From Lucinisca nassula (lineage: Eukaryota > Mollusca > Bivalvia > Lucinida > Lucinidae), in NCBI GenBank assembly GCA_963580285.1, contig OY757016.1, positions 45,461,124 to 45,525,123 on the forward strand: DNA of 64,000 nt, in the 5' to 3' direction. The translations under genes were made by a program, and so were the position numbers. Position 1 is the stretch's first letter. Every line of letters begins with the position of its first letter. Under the pieces are notes generated by a model. The model made no database searches. It worked only from the letters and a program-made list of their open reading frames with translations, and was not told where the DNA came from. Below are positions 1 through 9,991 of this stretch, in pieces.

Positions 1-870
1 CATCACGGTTGGCAACTTTGCTTCCCTCCTTAATTGCACGCCTTTGGGTCAGGCCTCGGATTCTATGACGGTTCCAACGTAAAGGCTTATTGAGAATTAG
101 AGAGATCTAATGAAAGGTAATGTTGGTTGGTGCCTGATGCTCTGTCTCTGGTCGGGCCTATCGGAGGCTAACTGTTGGTTTTCTTTTGCTCCAGCATTTC
201 AGTGGTTTCTTGCTGTCGAGTCCTCACCGTGGTCTCACCTCTGTGGTTCTTTGATTATTTGTGTTCACGGAGATGTTGCACTGATAAGTTAGGAGGCCTT
301 CATGCGGACTGAGCAAATTGTAAACGTCTCCCCGTACATCAACCATAGTGCAGTTTATATTTTACTTTTGGTCCTTTGAGATCAGCGTGAATATTCTGAG
401 GAATCAGAAATAAATTATTGGTTTAGACTCATATTCTAGACAAGTTTTTAATTATTTGGCCCCATTTTGATTTATATCAGTCTCTGAATCGACTGCCTAT
501 TCGAAATTCACAAAATTGCAGTATGCTTCGTCTGGCTTTCTTTGCCGGATCATTATAGGGTCACTGATGAGGCTTTATTAGCCGAAACTACGTAGTAAAA
601 CCCATCTTCTGTCTTATGAATGTTTTCATTGCTCTTAAAGGAACTCGTTTTTTTATTTTTATTTGTCTAAATCGCGACGGTAGTAAGGGCGAGGATTGTG
701 CCCACGTAAAATCGATTTAAGCCCCCCAGTGGAAATCTTTCCACTGACGAAATCTTTCCACTGACCGTTCCAAGGCGGTTCTTCTGTGACGGTTTATTTA
801 TGTTGTTGTTTGTTACTTACTGTGTGTACCACGTGTGTCTTTTTATTTTGGATGGCCATATGGCCATTTG
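1..870 (+). mobile_element. Penelope-like element, 3' terminal region
   Basis: Begins in the last codons of the PLE protein (compare the more complete copy ending at 17126) and runs through its 3' non-coding region. The same sequence follows the most complete PLE at 17045-17915 and recurs, decayed, at 14097-14760, 25520-25880 and 33235-33690. It marks the edge of each duplication unit. Confidence 0.8.
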
Positions 871-1059
871 TTGAAAAGTAACTGTCCTTATGGCCTTCCT
901 TTGTTTAGGTTTCCATTATGGTCTGGTCGCTTCATGTGTGTGTTTCTTTCCCTTTGGTGTCTTTGTTGGGCGGAGTAAGTTAATTGTATCGATTCCTGAT
1001 CTTTGTTTTACTTCTACATTTTTAATGATTTCTCTTTCTAAAGAAGAGCAATCTGAATT

Positions 1060-1540
1060 ATCGATGTCTTAATATGAGAAGGAATAACTGAATATTGGTT
1101 ATACCTACTGCAAGTTTTTTTTCAGTCAATCTTAGCTTTCAGAGCTCTTATTCTGATACCATAACCTTGATGTTTTATTTATTATTGCCTATTTTAGAAG
1201 GAAAAATTGATGTAAAATTTAAAGAAAACGCGATGATTCTGATTTTGCGATTGTAAATATTCCATACTTGGATGGGGATGCTCCACCTGGGGCGGCCTAA
1301 GGTTTTTATAACCATTTAGGTTTGCTAGAGTGTCTAGTCATGTTATTCACTTCAATACTCGAAATAAATAATGAATTACCTAAAATTGGAGATCAGGGTT
1401 ATTGAACTTATCGATATCATAGACTCCAAAAAGTGTTTCATAAAATTATAGACGCCAATTCGATTAAGTTTCAAAATTCAATAAATTCAGTAAGACTTTT
1501 ATGTAAGTCGCTTGCTGACTGATGCTTCGTCTTTGATCGG
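1060..1540 (+). pseudogene. Degenerate PLE carboxy-terminal fragment
   Basis: Broken frames match the region of the fuller PLE at 16600-16930: a lysine-rich stretch, the tract aligning with HVTDFNTHNK, then QGYQYHKLRKAF-like residues, with stops and frameshifts between. It lies directly downstream of a PLE 3' end in the same orientation, so two PLE pieces are arranged head to tail. Counterparts are at 18105-18570 and 34300-34760. Confidence 0.7.
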
Positions 1541-1690
1541 TCCCACCCAAGCAAACACTTGTTTTTCTTTTGCGTAAATGTTTAAGATATTTCATGTTCT
1601 CGAGACATCGTTGTTTTATCCCTGAATTTGTTTGAGGCGGGTTTGAAATCCTCTAAAAAACGTGTTCACCAGAGAAGAACTAAGGCATTA

Positions 1691-1940
1691 GAAAAACACA
1701 CCTATACAAATACATAGTAATTTTTCCGCTGAAAAACAAACATTTTAAGATTAAACATTCTGATAGTTTCTTATTTGTGCTCAAAATATAGATTGTGGGT
1801 ACACGTTAGAACCGCCTCATCGAGGCGGTTCTAACGAGTACCTACATTCTATATTTTGAGAAGAAATAATAAAAATAAGGTTTACGCCTGTTAATATTAA
1901 AGTTGTGTTCAAGGGGGTTATAATTATATAGGCGTGATTT
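1691..1940. mobile_element. Palindromic MITE (AGAACCGCCTC family)
   Basis: Ends in inverted repeats related to CACGCCTATAT and ATATAGGCGTG. At its centre is a strong hairpin at about 1807-1840, made of a TTAGAACCGCCTC arm and its complement. No coding capacity. Matching copies are at 18735-18985 and 34920-35165. Confidence 0.75.
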
Positions 1941-2570
1941 GTCTACTAACAACTGACCGACAAACTTTGATTTATTGCTCAATAAATCACAGACTAGAGC
2001 TGATCTATTTCGATTATAACACGCTGAAAATCGACAATAATGTTTCCTCCGAATTCTCACAACTTTTCGCCAATGTTAGAAAGAAATCCCGCATAAATTA
2101 TTGACTGCAACACATGCATTTGTGTCCTTTTGTAACGTTTGGGTGCGATAAGGAATCTACATGTGGCGTCATAAATTGACAGCCGCAAGCTTTTAACGAC
2201 GTCACTCGGCACGCTCTTCCGCACCGTGATTTGTTGCATAATAAAACACGGTCCCTTCCCATTTTTTTTTACAGATTTAACAGATAACCAACAATTTTAT
2301 ACAGATCTTTGGCGTCGATGCTATAAATAACCTAACTTGGATTTTGTGTCTGGTCAGCCATAGTCACGTGGGCAAAAGCAAGCTGGGGAGCCTCTGTAGT
2401 AAGTAACTTTAAGTCGATCGATAAACAGTCGAACATTGTAAATTGAAGTCAGTTGAACTTAATAATTCCAACCTTTCAGGAGCCATGACAATTGTTCGAG
2501 CTTGGGGTAGTTCTAATTACTGAGATTTTTTTGCATAGTGCCAGGTCATGAGGTATACTTAGTAATCACT
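1941..2570. other. Intergenic or intronic stretch, nothing recognised
   Basis: Also present at 18986-19615 in unit 2. A 60-codon minus-strand frame here is open in both copies, but the five or so codon differences are all replacements and no family is recognisable. I see no gene. Confidence 0.5.
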
Positions 2571-2574
2571 TCTG

Positions 2575-3013
2575 GGTGATCGTCTCCAAAATGACCTTTA
2601 CAGTGTTGACGGGGACGTTAAACCTCAAATCAACCAACCAACCAACGACTGAGGGATCTCTTCAGGATATCTTTACGATCTTCAATAAAATAAAAAAAAT
2701 GTTGTGTGTGCTCATTAGAATCGCCTCACTCAGACTATTCTAATGAGTATGTACAACATACCTTTTCAATATAAACTCAGAGAAATTATCTGAACAGATG
2801 GATATCTTGGCTCCCGCCCATCGGGAATTGAAGAAATAGATGGGCTGCATGAAATGACATCTCAAGCCCTGTCGCCCAATGAAACCATTAGAGTTTATAA
2901 GCATGGACGGTCCGACTCGCACCACTTTGCCTGGGCAGGCTTAGATCCTCTAAGCGGATTACCAGTACTCGTGTGCGGTCGGTTTCAGCTCTGCGTGGAA
3001 GCATCATAGCCCG
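2575..3013. mobile_element. SINE fragments and MITE hairpin, composite
   Basis: 2590-2645 is a plus-strand SINE tail (GTTGACGGGGACGTTAAACC followed by a CCAA-rich run). 2706-2757 is a decayed MITE hairpin. From 2815 the sequence matches the 5' and middle parts of the same SINE family in the other orientation, including the ATGGGCTGCATGA segment. Counterpart at 19630-20065. Confidence 0.6.
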
Positions 3014-3342
3014 ATGGGCGGTGGCCATTTTGTCTCCCATGTCAATAGGGGTCAAAGGAGCAAATTCTTTCCTTTAAGAGTAGACCCCTTTTTCAGTAAG
3101 ACAGGTCTTAAAGAAAAGCGAACAGGAAGTCCCGAAAGTTGTCTCCCTTTGAAAAATGGCAATCCCCTTAAATTACATAACCAACAAGTTCCACATCTTC
3201 CTTCTACTCATTCGAATCACTTCCTTACAAACAAACTAAAGACCAGTTTTGAACAGTCCCAAAGGTGGTCTTAATATAGGAATTTTACTGTATAACTTGT
3301 AGTTTAGCTCTTTGCACTGGTTTCGTACTATGTTAAAACTTA

Positions 3343-3668
3343 AATATGTTCTAGAAAGGGTTATCCTTTGGAAGCAAGGAATACACAACAGAACTGGAAA
3401 ATGTGGAGTGTGCATGTTTTCTGGACCAGACTAGCTAGTTTCGGCCAATTAGGCCTCGTCAGTGACCCTCAAATATTTTCAAAATTCCACAATGGAATCA
3501 ATGATCCCAAAGGACAAGAAAATATAAACTACACTATGATGTAGGGCAGGGAGACATTTTACGACTGCCACACATTCCCCGACAACAGCTGTAGTGACGT
3601 TAATTATGTTCTAGAAAGGGTTATCCTTTGGAAGCAAGGAATACACCACAGAACTGGAAAATTAAACT
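3343..3668. repeat. Repeat with about 60-bp direct terminal copies
   Basis: TATGTTCTAGAAAGGGTTAT and the following 40 bases occur at about 3345 and again at about 3606. Between them are GCCAGACTAGCTAG and a GGCCAATTAGGCC-like motif. The same arrangement is found at 20390-20708 and, with more of a second unit, at 42817-43180. No coding capacity and no family recognised. Confidence 0.6.
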
Positions 3669-3945
3669 AAAACTTAAAAGCCTTAGGTCTTAAAAGGGAC
3701 ACTGACAAACCATATTGAACGAGATCTGACGGCACTCGATGCGACGACTGTTTAGGATGCCTCCTATTTGCTCAAGAATAGCAATGTTTGTAAAACTTGC
3801 AACAACTAAAAGAAACTAGAAAACCTCTGTTTTGCAAATTAACCTTCAAAAAGCTACTATTTGAAAGTTACCATACGTCACCATGCATGTGTTTGACTGA
3901 TTGCGCATGCGTACAATTTTAATCACAAATGCAGCTTTCACTTAC

Positions 3946-4131
3946 TTGTACATAGCATTTTAGCCTGACTCTGTGCCCAGACCCAACGGCCAGACGAATC
4001 ACATCGCACGACTCGTACTGCAGGAGATTTTTGGAAGCCCTTAGCGCACCGGTAAGAACAGTAGGCATTTTTCTTCCGGCTACATGAATATGAAATGTAC
4101 CCGTTGAGTATGTACCTCGGACAAAGATTCA
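3946..4131 (-). CDS. Sushi/CCP module exon (copy in unit 1)
   Basis: One internal coding exon of 186 nt on the minus strand. It has acceptor TTTTGCAG just above 4131 and donor GTAAGTG just below 3946, with phase 1 at both ends, typical for exons encoding complement control protein modules. The translation runs from NLCPRYILNGYISYSC through AYCSYRC.KGF to GRWVWAQ and ends in MLCT. It has six cysteines: the four canonical CCP cysteines plus an extra pair, the arrangement known from selectin-type sushi modules. CCP modules are beta-rich protein or ligand-binding domains of secreted or cell-surface proteins. It fits in frame after the exon at 20993-21175. Compared with that copy it has about 15 replacement codons, one synonymous codon and one extra codon, while the introns are nearly identical. 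It could be a dead duplicate, but its frame and both splice sites are intact. Confidence 0.8.
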
Positions 4132-4171
4132 CTGCAAAACATGATTTTTATATTAGGACAGCTTTGTTTGT

Positions 4172-4492
4172 TTGAGTTGAGGTTTTACGTCTCCCGCCAA
4201 CACTGCATAGGTCATTTTGGAGACGTTGCTTCCAATTTTGTGGGACTTTTACCCGACACTGAGATGAAATGACATCTCAAGTCCTGTCGCCCAATGAAAC
4301 CATTAGGGTTTATAAGCATGGACGGTCCGACTTGCACCGCTTTGCCTGGGCAGGCTAAGATCCTCTAAGCAGTTTACCAGTACTCGTGTGTGCGGTCGGT
4401 TTCAGCTCTGCGTGGAAGCGTCATGCAGCCCATCTATTTCTTCAAGCCCCGATGGGCGGGGGCCTTTTTGTCTCCCATGTCAAAAGGGGGCC
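4172..4492 (-). mobile_element. SINE (GACGTTAAACC-tail family), minus strand
   Basis: Starts with TTTGTTTGTTTGA (complement of the CAAA tail) and passes through the complement of GTTTCATTGGGCGACAGG and of the ATGGGCTGCATGA segment. The same family is at 9000-9300, 21212-21520, 39675-39985, 44375-44690, 44695-44955 and 53385-53640. The tRNA-like head is missing or unrecognisable here. Confidence 0.65.
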
Positions 4493-4618
4493 AACTCTTA
4501 AAGAAAAGAATTTGCTCCTTTGGAGCAAATTCTTTCCTTTAAGAGTAGACCCCTTTTTCAGTAAGACAGGTCTTAAAGAAAAGCTAACAGGAAGTCCCGA
4601 AAGTTGTCTCCCTTTGAA

Positions 4619-6641
4619 CAAGAGGGCCCAGAGGGCCCTGATTCGCTCACCAGAATGTCACTGTCTCTAGTACATTCTTTTTTTTGCTCTGGTGGCCATC
4701 TTGTTGATCAGAGTGGAACGATCTTAGCTATTTTGGTAGGATGTCACATAGGCAACATTCCTTTGAAGATTGAATCAAATTGACCCAAGGGTTTAGGAAG
4801 AGTTCGCATTTGAAGCAAATTTACAAAGTTTTTCTACTTTTAGCACTCGCGGCCATATTGTTCATCGGAGCGAGACCATTTTAGCTACATTTGTTGAGAG
4901 TCGTCTAAGCAACATTCCAATGAAGTTTAAATGTATTTGGCCCAAGGGTACAGGAGGGGTTGTCGTTTGATGATTTATTCTATTTTAGCCCTGGTGGCCA
5001 TCTTGTTTATCAGAGTTGAATGAATTTTACTTTTTTGGTAGGGAGTCACCTGGGCAACATTCCTGTGAAGTTTGAAGCAAATTTACAATGTTTTTCTATT
5101 TTAAGCTCTGGTGGCCATTTTGTTCATCGGAGCGGGATCATTTTAGCTAATATGGTAGAGGGTCAACGACATAATATTCCTGTGAAGTTTGAATCAAATT
5201 GGCCCAAGGTGTAAGGAGGAATTATCATTTGAAGAATTTTTCTATTTTTAGCTCTGGCGACCATCTTGTTAGTCAGAGCGGAACAATTTTAGCTATTTTG
5301 GTATGGAGTCAACGACACAATATTCCTGTGAAGTTTGAATCAAATTGGCCCAATGGGGTAAGAGGGAGTTGTTGCCGCGTTGAACGATTTTAGCTATTTT
5401 GGCAGGTAGTCACCTAACTAACATTCCTGTGAAGTTTGAATCAAATTGGCCCAAGGGCTGAGGTGGAGTTTGCGTTTTGACGTAAATTTACAAAGGTTTT
5501 TGCTGTTTTTAGCTTTGGCGGCCATTTTGCTCATGAGAGCGAAAACGTTTTAGCAATTTTGGTAGTGGATATTCTTAGCAACATTCCTTCGAAGTTTGAA
5601 TGAAATTGGCCCAAGGGTAAAGGAGGAGTAGTCGTTTGAAGAATTTTTCTTTATTTTTTTTTGGCGGCCATCTTGTTAGTCAGAGCGGAATGATTTTAGC
5701 TATTTCGTCAGGGAATCACCTACATAACATTCCTGTGACGTTCGACTCAAATTGGCCCAAGGGTTAAGGAGGAGTTCGTGTTTGAAGCAAATTTACGATG
5801 TTTTTCTATTTTTAGCTATGGCGGCCATTTTGCTCATCAGAGCAGAACCTTTTCAGCTATTTTGGTAGATGGTCACCTAAGCAACATTCCTAAGAAGTTT
5901 GAATGAAATTGGCCCAAGGGTACAGGAGTATTTGTCGTTTAAAGTTTTTTTTCTCCATTTTTAGCTCTGGCGGCCATCTTGTTTGTTAGAGCACAACGAT
6001 TTTAGCTATTTTGGTAGGGAGTCATTTGGGCAACATTCTTGTGAAGATTGAATCAAATTGGTCCTAGGGTTGAGGAAGAGTTTGTGTTTGAAGTAAAATT
6101 TACGATGTTTTTCTATTTTTAGCTATGGCGACCATTTTGCTCATCAGAGCAATACCGTTTTAGCTATTTTAGTAGAAGGTCACCTAAGCAGCATTCCTAT
6201 GAAGTTTGAATTAATTAGACTCTAGAGTACAGGAGGAGTTGTCGTTTAAAGAATTTTCTATTTTTAGCTCTGGCGGCCATTTTGTTCACCGGAGCGGAAA
6301 CGTTTTAGCTATTTTGGTAGAAGGCCACCTAAGCAACATTCCTATAAAGTTTGAATGAAATTGGCCTTAAGGTACAGGAGGAGTTGTCGTTTAAAGATTT
6401 GTCTATTTTTAGCTCTGGCGGCCATCTTGTTTAGTGGAGCGGAACAATTTCAGCTATTTTTGTAGAGAGTCACCTCAGCAATATTCCTATGAAGTTTTAT
6501 TGAAATTGGCTCAAGGGTTAAGGAGGAGTTAGCATTTAAAGCAAATTGTTGACGCCGCACGACACACGACGCACGACACACGACGCACGACGGACATTGA
6601 CCGATCACAATAGCTCACCATGAGCACTTCGTGCTAAAAAT
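4619..6641 (+). mobile_element. Pearl-like tandem-core element, unit 1 copy
   Basis: The left end has a perfect hairpin (AGGGCCC, loop AGA, GGGCCCT at 4623-4639) followed by TCGCTCACC. About a dozen imperfect core repeats of roughly 150 bp follow, each with GGCGGCCAT(C/T)TTGTT, TTTTAGCTATTTTGGTAG, GTCACCTAAGCAACATTCC and GAAGTTTGAAT. Then comes an ACG-rich microsatellite (6552-6595). The right end has AGCAC-TTC-GTGCT (6623-6635) and an A-rich terminus. This plan matches pearl elements described in bivalves and the tandem-core non-autonomous Helitron-like elements of insects. It is non-coding; the short frames across it are repeat artefacts. Confidence 0.75.
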
Positions 6642-6947
6642 GGCATTCCCCTTAAATTGCATGTTTTGCGAAGCATTCTTGCACAAGGATGGCAGCTTTT
6701 CGGACTTCCTTTTCGCTTTCCAATACAGTCAGCCCCTCAGGGTAACCGATATACAATCAATTATGTTGTTATGTGGTCGAGCACGTTTCCACTGGACCAC
6801 TTCTGTTATCTTCTTATTGTGTAAATTTTAGCGTATATGTTGTATTATATACACCGAAAATATAGGTCAACTACGCTGCATCGTTCCTTACCGTATATCA
6901 AATGCAATTGTTATGTTAAGGGCACCAAATAATTCGTTTTACATGAA

Positions 6948-7320
6948 CAAAGTACATGGAAAGCGAACCTCTGGTGCCAGAACATGACTAGCTGTAATTT
7001 CAGCCATGAAGTACCTCCAAACGAAGTACATGGAAAGCGAACCTCTGGTGCCAGAACATGACTAGCTGTAATTTCAGCCATGAAGTACCTCCAAACGAAG
7101 TACATGGAAAGCGAACCTCTGGTGCCAGAACATGACTAGCTGTAACTTCAGCCATGAAGTACCTCCAAACGAAGTACATGGAAAGCGAACCTCTGGTGCC
7201 AGAACATGACTAGCTGTAATTTCAGCCATGAAGTACCTCCAAACGAAGTACATGGAAAGCGAACCTCTGGTGCCAGAACATGACTAGCTGTAACTTCAGC
7301 CATGAAGTACCTCCAAACGA
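6948..7320. repeat. 74-bp minisatellite, about 5 copies
   Basis: AGTACATGGAAAGCGAACC recurs at about 6951, 7025, 7099, 7173 and 7247, a strict 74-bp period. Units vary mainly at TGTAATTTC/TGTAACTTC. The copy in unit 2 (23944-24168) has only three units, so repeat number changed after the duplication. Confidence 0.9.
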
Positions 7321-7322
7321 GC

Positions 7323-7600
7323 CATCACGTGATCAAGTCCGTGAAATGAAGACCCCCCTATACCCCACTTTATATAGAGAAAACTGGGGTTTAAGGGGGT
7401 ATACATTATTTTTCTTATTTTTGCTCCAATACATAGGTTGTGGGTACTCGTTAGAACCGCCTCACTGAGGCGGTTCTAACGAGCACCCACAATCTATGTT
7501 TACTGTATTTATAAGAAAAATATCACAGATTTTCATCAGAAAAATGGCCATTTTGGAGATGAGTAAAAATGCACAAATTTGCACGGGTGTGTTATCGTAA
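7323..7600. mobile_element. Palindromic MITE (AGAACCGCCTC family, subtype 2)
   Basis: Central hairpin at 7448-7483 with arms of about 16 bp, preceded by the CCCCACTTTATATAGAG tract and ending near GTGTGTTATCGTAATG. This subtype differs from the 1.7-kb copy in its outer parts. Counterpart at 24172-24450. Non-coding. Confidence 0.7.
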
Positions 7601-8224
7601 TGCCTTTACCGGATAAGCGCCTGATCGTCATTTTTTTACATAAGCTATACAGACATAAGCAATATTTCTGAAGGGGTATTAGGTTTACTTAAACTCTAGT
7701 AATCACTATACTTATCACCATTTTACGACATTATTTTAAACACACTTCTTTTATGAACAGTAATGCATTGAAATGACCAAAATCTCCTTTAATAAATATG
7801 TCATTTACAGCTATCTTCTATGAATATGGAATCCTGTCAAACACCCTAGCGGAAGAGTCCAATATGATAGTGATTTTAATTGTAGGACTTTTAAAGACTA
7901 TTCTATTAATTAACTAATTGAATAAGTATATATAGAATAACTAACGCCTAGTCTGATAGAGTCTTCGCTGTTCGTAATATGGATTCTCTTGACGTTTTTC
8001 AAACGGTCAGGAAAGGCTGATTCTAATGCACTTGCGTATGTAACGCAACGCCTGATTGAATAACGTCAAAAATTTGCGACAGTATATTCTGTGATATACT
8101 GTTGGAAACCCGACGTCATCACGTAACGTCGCTTTTCATTGGTTGGCATTTGACTTTACGCGACTCACAGCGGTTGCCGTTTTGTGTAAAACAATAGTTT
8201 TTAACAAATTAACCGAATTAGTGC
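7601..8224. other. AT-rich stretch, no gene seen
   Basis: Present in both units (unit 2 at about 24450-25075) with little divergence. No coding frame, RNA gene or clear repeat structure was recognised. Confidence 0.5.
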
Positions 8225-8227
8225 ATT

Positions 8228-8378
8228 AGAATGGGGGATAACTGCACTACAAAATTGTCATTTTTGGAGATAAATCGTCCGTTTACGGTCGCAAATTCCG
8301 TTTAACGGCGCGTTTCCGACCGTAAAACCGCCGATTTACCGCCACAAATTACAATTTTGAATACAGTTATCCCTTAAT
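8228..8378. mobile_element. Palindromic MITE with GGGATAACTG ends
   Basis: Inverted repeat of about 70-bp arms: GGGGGATAACTG at the left and CAGTTATCCC at the right, with internal TTTACGGTCG and its complement. Related copies are at 25080-25236 and 26195-26375. Non-coding. Confidence 0.7.
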
Positions 8379-8493
8379 TACATCTGCTTCATAGGCTGAT
8401 TTGTGTCTTCGCTGACGGCACATTCTCGAAAATCCCTTTTCGATTGACGTTGCTCATATTATCTCATTACCTCAAATCAAACAAACAAACGAA

Positions 8494-8764
8494 AACACGC
8501 CTATATAAATACATTGTATTTTTTACCTCCGAAAAATTGAAATTTTTAGATGAAAAATTGTGATGTTTTTTTTTTTATTTCTACTCAAAATATAGATTGT
8601 GGGTACTCGTTAGAACCGCCTCATCGAGGCGATTCTAACGAGTACCCACAATCTATATTTTAGAGCAGAAATAAGAAAAATAAGGTTTACCCCTGCAAGC
8701 CCCAGTTTTACTATATAAAAGTGGGTTTGAGGGGGTCAAAATTATATAGGCATGTTTTCGTGAT
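8494..8764. mobile_element. Palindromic MITE (AGAACCGCCTC family), full length
   Basis: Left end CGAAAACACGCCTATAT, right end ATATAGGCATGTTTTCG, central hairpin at about 8602-8650. Unit 2 has no such element: there the sequence reads straight through at about 25325-25345, so this copy was inserted in unit 1 or lost from unit 2. ATTACCTC occurs on both sides. Confidence 0.8.
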
Positions 8765-8924
8765 GTATATTACCTCGCACAAGAATGTTTTGCGTTCACC
8801 CCTTCGTACTTTACAATTACTGAACTTCGGAATAAAAGCCCTTACTCCCTTTCACAATTTAAACTGGCGCGTCACCGTAAAACGAAATTTCCGACCTGAT
8901 GCCCTACTGACCCTCACGTCAACA

Positions 8925-9480
8925 AGTCCGTAAAATGAAGACCCCTCCAAACCCCACTTTATATAGAGAAAACTGGGGTTTGCGGGACTATTTGTTTGTT
9001 TGTTTGAGTTGAGGTTTAACGTCCCCGTCAACAATATTTAGGCCATTTTGGAGACGTTGCTTCCAATTTTGTGGGACTTTTACCCGACATTGAGATGAAA
9101 TGACTTCTCAAGCCCTGCCACCCAATAAGGCCTAAATGCTTATATGCACTGGACAGTCTGACTCACATCACTTTACCTGGACATGCTTAGTCCTTCCAAG
9201 CGCTTTACCAGGAATCATGAGTGGTCAGTTTCAGCTCTGCGTGGTAGCAACATGCAGCTCAATCTATTTCTAAAAGCCCCAATTCGCGGAGACGCCTTTG
9301 CGTTGGTATACATTATTTTTCTTTTTTCCGCTCTAAGACATGGGTTGTGGGTACTCATTGAGGCGGTTCTAACAAGCACACTCAACCCATGTTTGGAGTA
9401 TAAATAAGTAAAATATCACAAATTTTCATCAGGAAAGTAGCCTTTTTCCGAATATGTAAGAAGACACTATGTCGCACGGT
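8925..9480. mobile_element. Subtype-2 MITE split by a SINE
   Basis: 8930-8990 carries the left part of the subtype-2 MITE (ACCCCACTTTATATAGAG). At about 8990-9300 a minus-strand SINE interrupts it (TTTGTTTGTTTGAG start, CACTTTACCTGGAC middle). The MITE resumes at 9300 with the TATACATTATTTTTC tract and ends near GTGTGTTATCGTGATG. The SINE insertion is therefore younger. Confidence 0.65.
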
Positions 9481-9487
9481 GTGTTAT

Positions 9488-9637
9488 CGTGATGCCTCCC
9501 AGCAGGCACATGACGTAATTGTGACGTCACATCGACGTCGGTTAAACGTGATAACGTTTATGTAACGTCACATCAACGTCGGTGCAACGTCATGACGTTG
9601 CACCGACGTTGATTTGACGTTACCCTAGCGACGTGTG
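9488..9637. mobile_element. Short palindromic MITE with 62-bp near-perfect palindrome
   Basis: Ends are GCAGGCACA and TGTGCCTGC. The core at 9562-9623 is an inverted repeat with 31-bp arms and one mismatch, built from repeated ACGT-containing words such as CAACGTCGGTGCAACG. Unit 2 (about 26770) reads from GTGATGC directly to TTCGGTCTTTGG, so the element is an insertion specific to unit 1. Confidence 0.8.
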
Positions 9638-9774
9638 CCTGCAGGGCTCGGTCTTTGGACTTGGAAAATAGTGCATCACGTCGTCAAAAACACCGAGGGA
9701 CGATAAAAAGAACCTTCCAATAATTGTTTATTGTTTTCTGTAAGGAGGATCTTACGCAAGAGGACAATTCAATA

Positions 9775-9975
9775 TATTTATAGATATCCATAATTATTTA
9801 TGGATATTAATAATTCGACTTATGGATATCCATAATTCAGATCGATTTATGGATATCCATAATTCAGATCGATTTATGGATATCCATAATTCGAATTATG
9901 GATATCATTAATTCGAAATATGGATATCCATCATTCGGTCCATTTATGGATATCCATAATTCGATTTATGACTAT
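9775..9975. repeat. ATGGATATCCAT palindromic satellite, block 1
   Basis: Repeated ATGGATATCCATAATTCG words, with the self-complementary core ATGGATATCCAT, at variable 18-27 bp spacing. Related blocks are at 11023-11215, 26895-27065 and 27120-27440. Confidence 0.85.
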
Positions 9976-9991
9976 CGTCTTGGCAAAGAAA

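Noticed and set aside
2057..2239. 60-codon minus-strand frame conserved in unit 2 (19106-19288)
   Set aside because: Conservation is explained by the recent segmental duplication. The differences are all replacements and no domain or splice context supports coding.
6631..6831. 66-codon frame conserved at 23627-23827
   Set aside because: It begins inside the right-end hairpin of the pearl-like element and is kept only because the whole block was duplicated.
7280..7468. 62-codon frame identical at 24128-24316
   Set aside because: It runs from the 74-bp minisatellite into the MITE hairpin; a repeat artefact.
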